Positions 1 through 8,120 of a stretch of DNA of 64,000 nt are shown one piece after another. Made by a program: the position numbers and the translations under genes. Under the pieces are notes generated by a model. It made no database searches, had not been told where the DNA came from, and saw nothing but the letters and a program-made list of their open reading frames with translations. The stretch comes from Pseudomonadota bacterium (GTDB lineage Bacteria > Desulfobacterota > Desulfarculia > Desulfarculales > Desulfarculaceae). The DNA is taken from assembly GCA_018902755.1 (NCBI GenBank), contig JAHIQI010000069.1, positions 1-64,000 of the forward strand, written 5' to 3'. Each line of letters opens with the position of its first letter. Position 1 is the stretch's first letter.

Positions 1-39
1 CCGCCGGAGGCGGCGGCCCAGGCTATACCAAGGCGGTCC

Positions 40-1023
40 TTATTTGGGCGCCTTGAGGTACTTGTAGAAGTCGCTGTCCGTGGACAGTATCAACTCGCTT
101 CTGCTGGAGTCGGCCTTGCCGTAAGCCTCCAAAGTCATGAACAATGCATAGAAATCCGGGTCGCGGCCATAGGCTTTTCCGTAGATACGGGTGGCCTCGG
201 CGTCTCCCTGGCCCTTGATCTTCTCGGCCTTTTTGTAGGCTCCAGAGCGGATGCGGGCCATTTCTTTTTGCATCTGTCCGAGAATACGGCGCTTATCGCC
301 CTCACCCTCGGAACGGTACTGGCTGGCGATGCGCTTGCGCTCGCTGATCATACGCTCGTACACCTGGCGCTGCACGCTCTCCACGTAGTTGATGCGCTTG
401 ATCTCAATGTCGACCACCTGGATGCCGTACTGGGGGGTCAACTTGGCCGCCTCGGCCAGCATGGCCCGGGTGATGGTTTGGCGGCCTCGCTTCACCGCGG
501 TGTCGATGCGCGCTTGGTCGTCTTCGCTGCCCGCCACCGCGGTTGTGGAGGTGGGCATGTATTTTTCGTCGCGCTGGAGGATGGTCACCGGTTTCCAGTC
601 CATGGAGCGCACCAACTCAATCAGCAGGTTGGAGCTGACTTGGTCGCGCACCACCGAGTCGATGATGTCGTCCAGGCGGCTCAGGGCCCCGCGCTCACTG
701 GCCACGGTTTGCAAAAAACGCAGGGGGTCGGTGATGCGCCAGCGGGCGGTGGTGTCCACCCAGATGTACTTCTTATCCCGGGTGGGGATTTGGTTGGGGG
801 AGCCGTCCCACTTGAGCAGGCGCTCCTCAAAGGTGTGCACTTCCTGGATCATGGGGATCTTGAAGTACAGGCCCGCCTGCTTGTAGGGGCCTCCCACCGG
901 TTTGCCGAACTGGGTGACGATGGACTGTTGCCCCTCTCTCACCGTGAAGAAGGCGCCCGAGGCCACCAGGGCGGCCAGCAGGATCAGCACCAGCAGGGGA
1001 AGGGTCTTCTTGCCCGTGCTCAT
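40..1023 (-). CDS. hflC: HflC, FtsH protease modulator (SPFH/band 7)
   Basis: HflC pairs with HflK in the inner-membrane complex that surrounds FtsH and modulates its degradation of membrane proteins. The 327-residue product has one N-terminal membrane segment (about residues 8-27), then a band 7 domain opening with VREGQQSIVTQFGKPV and an Ala/Glu/Arg-rich helical region. GTG at 1026 and ATG at 1023 are both possible starts. I chose the ATG because a GGGGGTG ribosome-binding site lies about seven bases upstream of it. The hflK stop codon overlaps this ATG by one base, so the two genes are translationally coupled. Identity is clear from the sequence and the neighbour. Confidence 0.95.
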   Translation of the reverse strand: MSTGKKTLPLLVLILLAALVASGAFFTVREGQQSIVTQFGKPVGGPYKQAGLYFKIPMIQEVHTFEERLLKWDGSPNQIPTRDKKYIWVDTTARWRITDPLRFLQTVASERGALSRLDDIIDSVVRDQVSSNLLIELVRSMDWKPVTILQRDEKYMPTSTTAVAGSEDDQARIDTAVKRGRQTITRAMLAEAAKLTPQYGIQVVDIEIKRINYVESVQRQVYERMISERKRIASQYRSEGEGDKRRILGQMQKEMARIRSGAYKKAEKIKGQGDAEATRIYGKAYGRDPDFYALFMTLEAYGKADSSRSELILSTDSDFYKYLKAPK

Positions 1024-2072
1024 CACTTCACCCCCTTGTCTTGGGCTTGCGCCGCTTTGGGGCTGAGGTTCAACAGGGGCAGCATGCCGCGCACCTTCTC
1101 ATCCAACACGTAGATTTTTTCGGCGTTTTTGATCATGCGCTGCATGGCCTCCAAGTAGAGCCGGCGGCGGGTGACGTCCTTGGCGGTCAGGTAGCCGGCC
1201 AACACGTCCTCGAAGCGCTTGGCCTCGCCCTGGGCCCGGTTCACCTTTTCGGTGGAGTAGCCCTCGGCCTCGGTGACCACCCGGGAGGCCTCGCCCAAGG
1301 CCTTGGGAACCTCGCGGTTGTAGGCTTCCTGGGCCTCGTTGATCATGCGCTCCTTCTGTTGGCGGGCCTCGTTGACCTCGTTGAAGGCGGGCTGCACCGG
1401 CGGGGGCGGGTTCACGTCCTGCAGCTTGACCGTGACGATCTGCACACCGGTCTTGTAGCTGTCCAGCAGGGTTTGCAGCTCTTTTTGGGCCTTGGCCGCG
1501 ATTTCCACGCGTTGCAGGGTGAGCACCTGGTCGCTCAGGCGGTTGCCCACGATCTGGCGCATCACCGATTCGGATAGGTCGCGGATGGCGGCCACGGGGT
1601 CGCGCACCGCGAACAGCCAAAGCCGGGGATCACGGATCTTGTACTGCACGATCCATTTGACCTCGATGACGTTGAGGTCGCCGGTGAGCATGAGCGACTC
1701 GTCGGAAAAGCCCTTTTCGCTGAAGCGGCTCCTGATGCCCGGGCTGATGCCCCGGAAGCCGAACTCCTCCTTGAACACGCGGCCGGTTTTCACCTTGATG
1801 GCCTGTTCAATGCCCAGGGGCAGCTTGAAGTGCAGGCCCGGCCCGGATTCGCGCACGAAACGGCCGAAGCGCAGGATAATGCCGTTTTCCTCCGGCCCCA
1901 CCGTGTAATAGGAAGTGGAGCCCAGGACGATGGCGGCCACTATGAGCACCACCACCCAAAGGCCCTTGGCCTTTTTAAAACTGGGCATCTTGTCTCTGAT
2001 GTCGCTGATGACCTTATTCAGGTCAGGCTCCCGGCCGGTCCCCCGGGGTGGGGGGGTCCAGTCCATGGGCAT
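1023..2072 (-). CDS. hflK: HflK, FtsH protease modulator (SPFH/band 7)
   Basis: This is the partner of HflC in the FtsH-modulating HflKC complex. The product is about 349 residues: a Pro/Gly/Arg-rich N-terminal cytoplasmic tail, one membrane helix near residues 38-58 and a band 7 domain with the signature VGPEENGIILRFGRF. An upstream ATG at 2087 would add five residues. The ATG at 2072 is preferred because GAGGTG lies five bases in front of it and nothing similar precedes the upstream ATG. A good promoter lies just upstream at 2121-2149. The gene is followed directly by hflC. Confidence 0.95.
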   Translation of the reverse strand: MPMDWTPPPRGTGREPDLNKVISDIRDKMPSFKKAKGLWVVVLIVAAIVLGSTSYYTVGPEENGIILRFGRFVRESGPGLHFKLPLGIEQAIKVKTGRVFKEEFGFRGISPGIRSRFSEKGFSDESLMLTGDLNVIEVKWIVQYKIRDPRLWLFAVRDPVAAIRDLSESVMRQIVGNRLSDQVLTLQRVEIAAKAQKELQTLLDSYKTGVQIVTVKLQDVNPPPPVQPAFNEVNEARQQKERMINEAQEAYNREVPKALGEASRVVTEAEGYSTEKVNRAQGEAKRFEDVLAGYLTAKDVTRRRLYLEAMQRMIKNAEKIYVLDEKVRGMLPLLNLSPKAAQAQDKGVK

Positions 2073-2120
2073 AATTGCACCTCGCATGGGTGAGCTAAGT
2101 TAACGATTCTTGTTGCCGAA

Positions 2121-2149
2121 AGCATAGCAGTCCGGTGCGCGGGGGGCAA
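2121..2149 (-). promoter_or_regulatory. Predicted sigma-70 promoter for hflK-hflC
   Basis: On the minus strand there is TTGCCC (2144-2149), a 17-base spacer and TATGCT (2121-2126), with TG one base before the -10 box (extended -10). It lies about 50 bases upstream of the chosen hflK start in the gap after the permease gene. It is predicted from sequence only. Confidence 0.5.
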
Positions 2150-2203
2150 GGTTAAGCGGCGCGGGGGGGTGCTATTGGCGCAATCGTCTGCTGTTTATGA
2201 ATT

Positions 2204-3433
2204 TTATTCAGGCGCCGGGGCCTTGCCGGGCGGGGCGTAGCGCAGCAATAAAATCAGGCCCGGGATGGCCGCCAGGGTGCAAAAGATGAAAAAGAAGGGC
2301 CAGCCTATGGTCTGGGCCATCCAGCCGGTGGGCGCGCTGGCCAGCACCCGGGGCACCCCGATGAGGCTGGAGAGCAGGGCGTACTGGGTGGCGGTGAAGC
2401 GCCGGTCGGTGAGGCTGGCCATGAAGGCCAAAAAGGCGGCGGTGCCCATGCCCGAGGTTAGATTCTCGAAGGCGATGACCGCGGCCAGACCCACGAGGTG
2501 GTGGCCCACGTAGGCCAGCGCCGCGAAACCCGCGGTGCTCATGGCCTGCAATATGCCGAAAATCCACAAACAACGGCGGATGCCCAGGCGCAGGATGACG
2601 ATGCCGCCCAGCAGGCCGCCGCCTATGGTGGCCCAGAAGCCGAAGAGCTTGACCACCGCCCCGATCTCGGTCTTGGTGAATCCCAGGTCCAGGTAAAAGG
2701 GCGTGGTCATGGTGGAGGCCATGGAGTCACCGATCTTGTACAGCAGCACGAAGGCCAACAGCCCCAGGGCCCCGGAGCGTTGGAAGTACTCCACAAAGGG
2801 TTCCACCACCGCCTCCCGCAGGGTGCGGGGCGCGCCGGTGGGGTGGGGCGGTTCGTGGCAGAACAGGGTGGTGAACACCCCCACCAGCATGGTCCCGGCC
2901 ATGATCAGGTAGACCATGGCGAAGCTGATGTGATCGGCCAGGATCATGCCGCCGCCGCTGGCCAGGAGCATGCCCACCCGGTAGCCGTTGACGTAGAGGG
3001 AGGAGCCCAGGCCCAGTTCCTCGTCGCTAAGGTCCTCCCGGCGGTAGGCGTCCACCAGGGTGTCCTGGCTGGCGCTGAAAAAGGTGACCAAGAGAGCCGC
3101 CAGGGCCACCATGGTCGGCTGCTGGGCGGGCTGGGTGAGGCCCAGGCCCACGATGGCCACCATGAGGCAGAGTTGGACCACCAGGAGCCAGCCCCGCCGC
3201 CGCCCCAGGAAGGGAAGGGTGTAGCGGTCCAGCAGGGGAGCCCAAAGGAATTTTAGGGTGTAGGGCAGGCCCACCAAGGCCATGAGCCCGATGGTGGCCA
3301 AGTCCACCCCCTCTTCGCGCATCCAGGCCTGCAACAGGCTGATGGTGAGCAACAGGGGGAGCCCGCAGGCAAAGCCCATGAGCAGCGACACCAGCATGCG
3401 GGTGTTGAATATCTGGCGGACCAGGCTGGTCAC
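2204..3433 (-). CDS. AmpG-like MFS permease (muropeptide transporter family)
   Basis: This is a 409-residue integral membrane protein of the major facilitator superfamily with about 12 predicted membrane segments. The N-terminus (GFACGLPLLLTISLLQAWMREEGVDLATIGLMALVG, read as separate short motifs GFACGLP and EEGVDLATIG) and the motif FLWAPLLDRY are typical of AmpG, the inner-membrane importer of anhydro-muropeptides during peptidoglycan recycling. It lacks the extra C-terminal helices of the longer E. coli AmpG (491 residues), so it may be a shorter family member and the substrate is inferred. The start is GTG at 3433. A TATAAT box lies at 3469-3474. The gene follows greA on the same strand. 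Confidence 0.8.
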   Translation of the reverse strand: MTSLVRQIFNTRMLVSLLMGFACGLPLLLTISLLQAWMREEGVDLATIGLMALVGLPYTLKFLWAPLLDRYTLPFLGRRRGWLLVVQLCLMVAIVGLGLTQPAQQPTMVALAALLVTFFSASQDTLVDAYRREDLSDEELGLGSSLYVNGYRVGMLLASGGGMILADHISFAMVYLIMAGTMLVGVFTTLFCHEPPHPTGAPRTLREAVVEPFVEYFQRSGALGLLAFVLLYKIGDSMASTMTTPFYLDLGFTKTEIGAVVKLFGFWATIGGGLLGGIVILRLGIRRCLWIFGILQAMSTAGFAALAYVGHHLVGLAAVIAFENLTSGMGTAAFLAFMASLTDRRFTATQYALLSSLIGVPRVLASAPTGWMAQTIGWPFFFIFCTLAAIPGLILLLRYAPPGKAPAPE

Positions 3434-3468
3434 AGGGCTTCATTTCCGGCCCGGGGCGGCCGGCGCAG

Positions 3469-3474
3469 ATTATA
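3469..3474 (-). promoter_or_regulatory. Possible -10 box for the AmpG-like gene
   Basis: A perfect TATAAT is read on the minus strand 35 bases upstream of the GTG start. No convincing -35 box accompanies it. A CCGGCC/GGCCGG inverted repeat lies between it and the start codon and could form a 5' UTR hairpin. Confidence 0.3.
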
Positions 3475-3521
3475 TAATAAGGATGTGGGAGCGAATGGTG
3501 CGGTGGCGCGCGGGGGAGTCA

Positions 3522-4004
3522 TCACTCTGCGCCGACGATCTCCACGCTGACTATTTCCAGGATGCGCACCCCGCCGGGAGTGATCACCTTGACCTCGTCG
3601 CCCTCTTCCTTGCCCAACAGGGCCTGGCCGATGGGCGAGGTCATGGAGATCCGCCCGCAGTTGGCGTCGCTCTCGGCGGAGCCGACGATCTGGTAGGAGA
3701 GTTCCTCGTCGCCGTCCACATCGTAGACCGTGGCCCGGCAGCCGAAGACCACCCGGCCGTTGGGCTCGGGCAGGGGGTCCACCACCTCGGCGGTGGCCAG
3801 GAGGTTGTCCAATTCGGAGATCTTGGACATAATGATGGCGTTGCGCTCCTTGGCCGCGTGGTACTCGGCGTTTTCGCTCAAGTCGCCGTGGGCCCGCGCT
3901 TCTTCAATGGCCCTGACGTTGGCGGGGAGTTCGACCCTGCGCAAATGCACTATCTGGTCCAGCAGGCTCTGATGGCCTTGGCGGGTAATGAGCAAACGCG
4001 ACAC
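3522..4004 (-). CDS. greA: Transcription elongation factor GreA
   Basis: GreA rescues backtracked RNA polymerase by stimulating transcript cleavage through the secondary channel. The 160-residue length is normal. The N-terminal coiled coil carries EARAHGDLSENAEYHAAKE, which places the catalytic tip acids at D41 and E44 as in E. coli, and the C-terminal domain (about 80-157) has the FKBP-like fold signature. The start is GTG at 4004, supported by AAGGAG six bases upstream. It has its own strong promoter (4088-4116) and a long 5' hairpin (4054-4079), divergent from the yceD operon. Confidence 0.95.
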   Translation of the reverse strand: MSRLLITRQGHQSLLDQIVHLRRVELPANVRAIEEARAHGDLSENAEYHAAKERNAIIMSKISELDNLLATAEVVDPLPEPNGRVVFGCRATVYDVDGDEELSYQIVGSAESDANCGRISMTSPIGQALLGKEEGDEVKVITPGGVRILEIVSVEIVGAE

Positions 4005-4053
4005 CTAGTCTCCTTGGTCCAGCACCGGCCTGCGGCGCAATAGGGTAAACCTT

Positions 4054-4079
4054 CGGCGCGGGCCGCGGGGCCCGCGCCG
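4054..4079 (-). other. Perfect 11-bp hairpin at the 5' end of the greA transcript
   Basis: The arms CGGCGCGGGCC and GGCCCGCGCCG enclose the four-base loop. The hairpin begins within a few bases of the transcription start predicted from the -10 box at 4088-4093, so it would form the very 5' end of the mRNA. No T-run follows, so it is not an ordinary terminator. It could stabilise the mRNA or be part of autoregulation. Confidence 0.5.
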
Positions 4080-4087
4080 TTCGGTAG

Positions 4088-4116
4088 AGTATAACACCAA
4101 GGACCACCGCGCTCAA
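4088..4116 (-). promoter_or_regulatory. Predicted sigma-70 promoter for greA
   Basis: On the minus strand TTGAGC (4111-4116) is followed by a 17-base spacer and TATACT (4088-4093). It is one of the best-matching promoters in the window and faces away from the yceD promoters. Confidence 0.6.
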
Positions 4117-4143
4117 CGCCCCCATTAATTGAGCTTGTGCACC

Positions 4144-4172
4144 TTGTTAACCCCCAGGGGCGGTGTTATACT
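4144..4172 (+). promoter_or_regulatory. Predicted sigma-70 promoter P1 for yceD-rpmF-plsX
   Basis: TTGTTA (4144-4149), a 17-base spacer and TATACT (4167-4172) lie 128 bases upstream of the yceD start. It is one of two candidates in tandem. Confidence 0.45.
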
Positions 4173-4246
4173 ACAAAACCCGTTCAAGGGACGGACTGAC
4201 CGGGGAACCCCCTGAAAGCCCTTGAGCATTTTGCCCCGGCTGAGGC

Positions 4247-4273
4247 TTGACAGTCGGGGCGGTTTGCTATAGT
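4247..4273 (+). promoter_or_regulatory. Predicted promoter P2 for yceD-rpmF-plsX
   Basis: A consensus TTGACA (4247-4252) is followed, after a short 15-base spacer, by TATAGT (4268-4273). TG lies one base upstream of the -10 box (extended -10), which can compensate for the short spacer. It is 27 bases from the yceD start. Confidence 0.45.
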
Positions 4274-4299
4274 CAACATCAGGCCCAAGGTGTTAGGCC

Positions 4300-4815
4300 A
4301 TGAAGGTCGCGCTTACCGACATCCCCGCGGAAGGAAAGGACCTTTCCTTCAGCGACGCGGCGGCCGAACCCCAGGACTTGGGCCCCCAGGTCGAGGTGGT
4401 GGTGACCGCGCCCAGCGCGCAGCTCAGGCTGGAGCGCGTGGGGGAGTTGGTCACGGCCAAGGGCACCTACGCGGCGGAGCTGGTCTTGGCCTGCAGCCGC
4501 TGCCTGGGGCCCGTTCCTCTGAGCCTGGAAGGGGAGTTGGACTGGGCCTTTCGTCCCCTGGGCCAGGAAGACCGCGAAGAGGTCCAACTGGCCGAGGACG
4601 AGCTTGAGGTGTCCTTTTACGAGGACGGCCAGGTGGACCTGGGCCAAGCCCTGCGCGATGAGCTGGGCCTGGCCCTGCCCATGGCCCCCTTGTGCCGCGA
4701 AGACTGCACGGGCCTGTGCCCGGTGTGCGGCAAGCCGGTGAAGCCGGGTGAACCCTGCTGCCGGCGCAATGAAGTCGATCCACGCTGGGCCAAGCTGGCC
4801 CAGCTCAAGAAATAG
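4300..4815 (+). CDS. yceD: YceD/DUF177 family, 23S rRNA accumulation protein
   Basis: The 171-residue protein belongs to the YceD (DUF177) family, which is needed for normal 23S rRNA accumulation and is almost always encoded directly before rpmF. It has the family features: a CSRCL pair near residue 65-68, an acidic middle region, and a C-terminal zinc-type cluster with CREDCTGLCPVCGKPV and a later CC pair. It is the first gene of a yceD-rpmF-plsX unit behind two promoter candidates. The biochemical function is not established in detail, even in model bacteria. Confidence 0.88.
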   Translation: MKVALTDIPAEGKDLSFSDAAAEPQDLGPQVEVVVTAPSAQLRLERVGELVTAKGTYAAELVLACSRCLGPVPLSLEGELDWAFRPLGQEDREEVQLAEDELEVSFYEDGQVDLGQALRDELGLALPMAPLCREDCTGLCPVCGKPVKPGEPCCRRNEVDPRWAKLAQLKK

Positions 4816-4866
4816 TCCCGGCAACCCCGCGGCCCACCGGGCCGCTCTTGCGGAGAGTTAACAAAG

Positions 4867-5046
4867 ATGGCCGTTCCCAAAAGACGTCATTCCACCACCC
4901 GGCGCAACAAACGCCGCTCCCACGACAGCATCACCCTGCCCAACCCGGTGGCCTGCCCTCAGTGCGGCGAGGCCAAGATGTCTCACCGGGTGTGCCCGTC
5001 TTGCGGCACCTACAAAGGCCGCCAGGTCGCCAAGACCGAGGAGTAG
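4867..5046 (+). CDS. rpmF: 50S ribosomal protein L32
   Basis: This short gene encodes a 59-residue protein beginning MAVPKRRHSTTRRNKRRS. It contains the paired zinc-binding motifs CPQC and CPSC of L32 and ends AKTEE. Length, basic N-terminus and position between yceD and plsX all fit ribosomal protein L32 of the large subunit. A GGAGAG ribosome-binding site precedes the ATG. The CXXC pairs suggest the zinc-binding form rather than the zinc-free paralogue. Confidence 0.97.
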   Translation: MAVPKRRHSTTRRNKRRSHDSITLPNPVACPQCGEAKMSHRVCPSCGTYKGRQVAKTEE

Positions 5047-5056
5047 GCGCTAGTCC

Positions 5057-6085
5057 ATGCGCATCGCCCTGGACGGCATGGGAGGCGACAACGCCCCCGA
5101 GGCGGTGGTCAAAGGCGCCCTGCAGGCCCTGACCGAAACGCCGCCCGACGTGGAGATAATCCTGGTGGGCCAGCCCGAGGTCCTGGAGCCCCTGTTGGAG
5201 CAGGAGAACGTCTCATCTCCGCGCCTGTCGCTCCACCCGGCGGCCCAGGTCGTGGCCATGGACGAGTCTCCCGGCGTGGCCCTCAGGCGCATGCCCGGCT
5301 CCAGCATCCGGGTCTGCTACGACCTGCACAAATCCGGCGAGGCCGACGCGGTGGTCAGCGCGGGCAACTCCGGGGCCACCATGGCTCTGGGCGCCGTGGT
5401 CATGGGCCGCCTGGCCGAAGTGGACCGCCCGGCCCTGGCCTCGGCCTTCCCGGCCCTGCGCGGCCCCACCCTGCTCATAGACGTGGGCGCCAACGTGGAC
5501 TGTAGCCCCTTGATGCTCATGCAATTCGGCTACATGGGCTCGATCTACGCCGAGCGGGTGATGGGGCTCACCAACCCCAAGGTGGGGCTGTTGTCCATCG
5601 GCGAGGAGCCGGGCAAGGGTAACACCGCGGTGAAGCATGCGGCCGAGCACCTGAGAAACAGCGGGCTCAACTTCATCGGCAACGTGGAAGGCCGCGACAT
5701 GTTCAAGGGCGAGACCCAGGTCATCGTCTGCGACGGCTTCGTGGGCAACGTGTGCATCAAGCTGGTGGAAGGGTTCGCCGACACCTTCGAGTATTTTTTC
5801 CGGGAATACATGGCCCATAGTCTCAAGGCGCGTCTGGGCGGCCTGTTGCTCCGAGAGCAATTCCGCGACGTGGCCAGCCGGCTGGATTATTCCAACTACG
5901 GAGGCGCGCCCTTGCTGGGCATCAACGGGGTGGGCCTTATCGCCCACGGCGCCTCCTCGCCCAAGGCAATCGCCACGGCGGTGAGGATGGCGGCCAACAC
6001 GGTGCGCGCCGAGGTCACCCGCCATTTGGCCGAAGGCCTGGAACAGTACCGCGGACGGCTTCTGGGCGACATCGCCCACTCCTAA
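5057..6085 (+). CDS. plsX: PlsX, phosphate acyltransferase
   Basis: PlsX converts acyl-ACP and phosphate to acyl-phosphate, the acyl donor for PlsY in phospholipid synthesis. The 342-residue protein has the N-terminal signature IALDGMGGDNAPEAVVKGA and the conserved GNSGATMALG and DVGANVDCSP motifs. It follows rpmF by ten bases. In many bacteria plsX is followed by fabH and fabD. Here it is followed by an acyl-CoA dehydrogenase and etfBA instead, which makes the downstream context unusual although PlsX itself looks intact. Confidence 0.95.
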   Translation: MRIALDGMGGDNAPEAVVKGALQALTETPPDVEIILVGQPEVLEPLLEQENVSSPRLSLHPAAQVVAMDESPGVALRRMPGSSIRVCYDLHKSGEADAVVSAGNSGATMALGAVVMGRLAEVDRPALASAFPALRGPTLLIDVGANVDCSPLMLMQFGYMGSIYAERVMGLTNPKVGLLSIGEEPGKGNTAVKHAAEHLRNSGLNFIGNVEGRDMFKGETQVIVCDGFVGNVCIKLVEGFADTFEYFFREYMAHSLKARLGGLLLREQFRDVASRLDYSNYGGAPLLGINGVGLIAHGASSPKAIATAVRMAANTVRAEVTRHLAEGLEQYRGRLLGDIAHS

Positions 6086-6139
6086 AAAGTCTGGCACCTC
6101 CGCCGCCGAGCCGCAGAACCAGGGGAGAAAGATAGATAG

Positions 6140-7297
6140 ATGGACTATTTCTTCACCGAAGAACAGGAAATGATCCGCGACCTTTGCCGTCAGATCGCTG
6201 AAGAGCGCATCAAGCCGGTCCGGGCCGAGTTGGATGAAAAAGAAGAGTTCCCCCGCGAGATCATGAAAGCCCTGGCCCAGGCCGACCTGTTCCAGATCAT
6301 CATCCCCGAAGAGTACGGCGGATTGGGCGGCGGCTGCCTGGAAAACTGCATCGCGGTGGAAGAGCTTTCCCGTGCTTGCTGCGGCGTGTCCACCAGCTAC
6401 GCCGCCTCTTTCCTGGGCGCCTACCCCATGCTGCTTTTCGGCAACGAGGCCCAGAAGGAAAAATACCTGCCCCTGATCGGCAGCGGCGAGAAACTTTGCG
6501 CCTTCGCCCTTACCGAATCCTCCTCGGGCTCCGACGCGGGCAGCATTCAGACCGAGGCCAAGAAGGACGGCGACTCCTACGTGCTCAACGGCTCCAAGCA
6601 GTGGATCACCAACGGCGGCGAGGCCGGGGTGTACACGGTGATCGCCATCACCGACCGCAGCAAGGGCGCCCGCGGGGCCACGGCCTTTATCGTGGAGGCC
6701 GACGACCCGGGCTTCAGCATCGGCAAAAAAGAAATCAAGATGGGCATCCGGGCCAGCGCCACGGCCGAGCTTATCTTCAAGGACTGCCGCATCCCGGCCG
6801 ACCGCGTCCTGGGCAAGGAAGGCCTGGGCTTCGTGGTGGCCATGCGCACCTTTGACAAGTCCCGCCCCGGCGTTGGCGCCCAGGCGGTGGGCGTGGCCCA
6901 GGGAGCCCTGGACGAGGCCGCGGCCTTTGCCCGGGTGCGCAAGCAGTTCGGCAAGCCCATCATCACCTTCCAGGCGGTGGCCCACATGCTGGCCGACATG
7001 GCCGTGGACATCGAGGCGGGACGCGCCCTGGTGTACGCCGCCGCCCGCTACATCGACTCCGGGGCCAAGGACTTCTCCAAGGTCAGCGCCATAGCCAAGG
7101 TTTTCCCCACCGACATGGCCATGCGGGTCACCACCAACGCGGTGCAGGTGTTGGGCGGCCACGGCTACATGCGCGAGTACCCCGTCGAGAAGATGATGCG
7201 CGACGCCAAGATTCTCCAGATCTACGAAGGCACCAACCAGATTCAACGCAATGTCATCGGGCAGGAGTTGAATAAGGAGTATGGGCGTAAAAAGTAG
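6140..7297 (+). CDS. Acyl-CoA dehydrogenase, partner of the adjacent EtfBA
   Basis: This is a 385-residue flavoprotein of the acyl-CoA dehydrogenase family, which interconverts acyl-CoA and 2-enoyl-CoA. It shows FALTESSSGSDAGS (FAD/substrate region), NGSKQWITNGG, FGKPIITFQAV and the C-terminal IYEGTNQIQRN, which places the catalytic base at E363 as in short-chain butyryl-CoA dehydrogenases. It lies 21 bases upstream of etfB, so the three genes probably encode one Bcd-Etf type complex. The exact chain-length preference and the physiological direction cannot be read from the sequence. It sits between plsX and fabG in an otherwise standard fatty-acid cluster. Confidence 0.88.
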   Translation: MDYFFTEEQEMIRDLCRQIAEERIKPVRAELDEKEEFPREIMKALAQADLFQIIIPEEYGGLGGGCLENCIAVEELSRACCGVSTSYAASFLGAYPMLLFGNEAQKEKYLPLIGSGEKLCAFALTESSSGSDAGSIQTEAKKDGDSYVLNGSKQWITNGGEAGVYTVIAITDRSKGARGATAFIVEADDPGFSIGKKEIKMGIRASATAELIFKDCRIPADRVLGKEGLGFVVAMRTFDKSRPGVGAQAVGVAQGALDEAAAFARVRKQFGKPIITFQAVAHMLADMAVDIEAGRALVYAAARYIDSGAKDFSKVSAIAKVFPTDMAMRVTTNAVQVLGGHGYMREYPVEKMMRDAKILQIYEGTNQIQRNVIGQELNKEYGRKK

Positions 7298-7318
7298 AGC
7301 ATCCTGGAGCGCACTTAA

Positions 7319-8116
7319 ATGAAAATCGCAGTCTGTATTAAACAGGTTCCCGATACGGCGAACGTGAAGCTGGACCCTGAGACCCACACCCTCAAGCGCG
7401 AGGGCGTGGAGAGCATCGTCAATCCTTTCGACCTGTTCGCCCTGGAGGCGGCGCTTCGCATCAAGGAAGCCGCCGGGGGCGAGATCGTGGCCGTCACCAT
7501 GGGCCCCCCCCAGGCCGAGACGGTCATCAAGGACGCCATCGGCTTCGGCGTGGACGAGGGCCTTCTGCTGAGCGACCGGGCCTTTGCCGGGGCCGACACC
7601 TGGGCCACCACCGCCGCCCTGGCCAAGGCCATCGAGGGCTTGGGCGACGTGGACCTGGTGATCTGCGGCAAGCAGGCGGTGGACGGCGACACGGCCCAGG
7701 TGGGGCCGGGCATCGCCCAGCGCCTGGGCCTGCCCCACGTGGCTTTTGTGAAGGGCTTCCGCGAGATTGAGGACAAGCGCCTGGTGGTCGAGCGCCAGAT
7801 GGACGACGGCTACGACGTGGTGGAACTGCCCCTGCCCGCGCTCATCACCGTGGTGCGCGAGGTGGGCGAGCCGCGGCCGCCGTCGCTCAAAGGCAAGATG
7901 AGGGCCAAGAAGTACACCGTGCCCATGCAGGGCGCGGCCGATCTGGGCCTGGAAGCCGATCAGGTGGGCCTGGCCGGCAGCTTCACTCAGGTGGTGAAGG
8001 TTTTCGCCCCCAGCCACAGCGGTGAGCGCCGCAGGCTGGAGGGCAGCGAAGATGAGATGGGCGCTCAGGTCATAGACGCCTTGGTCGACAACCAGGTAAT
8101 CATGTTGGGGAGCTAG
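7319..8116 (+). CDS. etfB: Electron transfer flavoprotein, beta subunit
   Basis: The 265-residue EtfB begins with the standard MKIAVCIKQVPDTANVK and carries GKQAVDGDTAQVGPGIAQRL. From memory, the DGDTAQVGP form is typical of Etf from anaerobes that bifurcate electrons, whereas mitochondrial-type Etf has a different sequence there. That assignment is an inference and needs an alignment. EtfB binds nucleotide or FAD and NADH in bifurcating complexes and pairs with EtfA. The gene lies between the acyl-CoA dehydrogenase and etfA, four bases from the latter. Confidence 0.93.
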   Translation: MKIAVCIKQVPDTANVKLDPETHTLKREGVESIVNPFDLFALEAALRIKEAAGGEIVAVTMGPPQAETVIKDAIGFGVDEGLLLSDRAFAGADTWATTAALAKAIEGLGDVDLVICGKQAVDGDTAQVGPGIAQRLGLPHVAFVKGFREIEDKRLVVERQMDDGYDVVELPLPALITVVREVGEPRPPSLKGKMRAKKYTVPMQGAADLGLEADQVGLAGSFTQVVKVFAPSHSGERRRLEGSEDEMGAQVIDALVDNQVIMLGS

Positions 8117-8120
8117 GACC

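Noticed and set aside
1..39. GC-rich inverted repeat downstream of hflC as a terminator
   Set aside because: CCGCC and GGCGG can pair, but there is no T-run on the minus strand and the window edge cuts the context.
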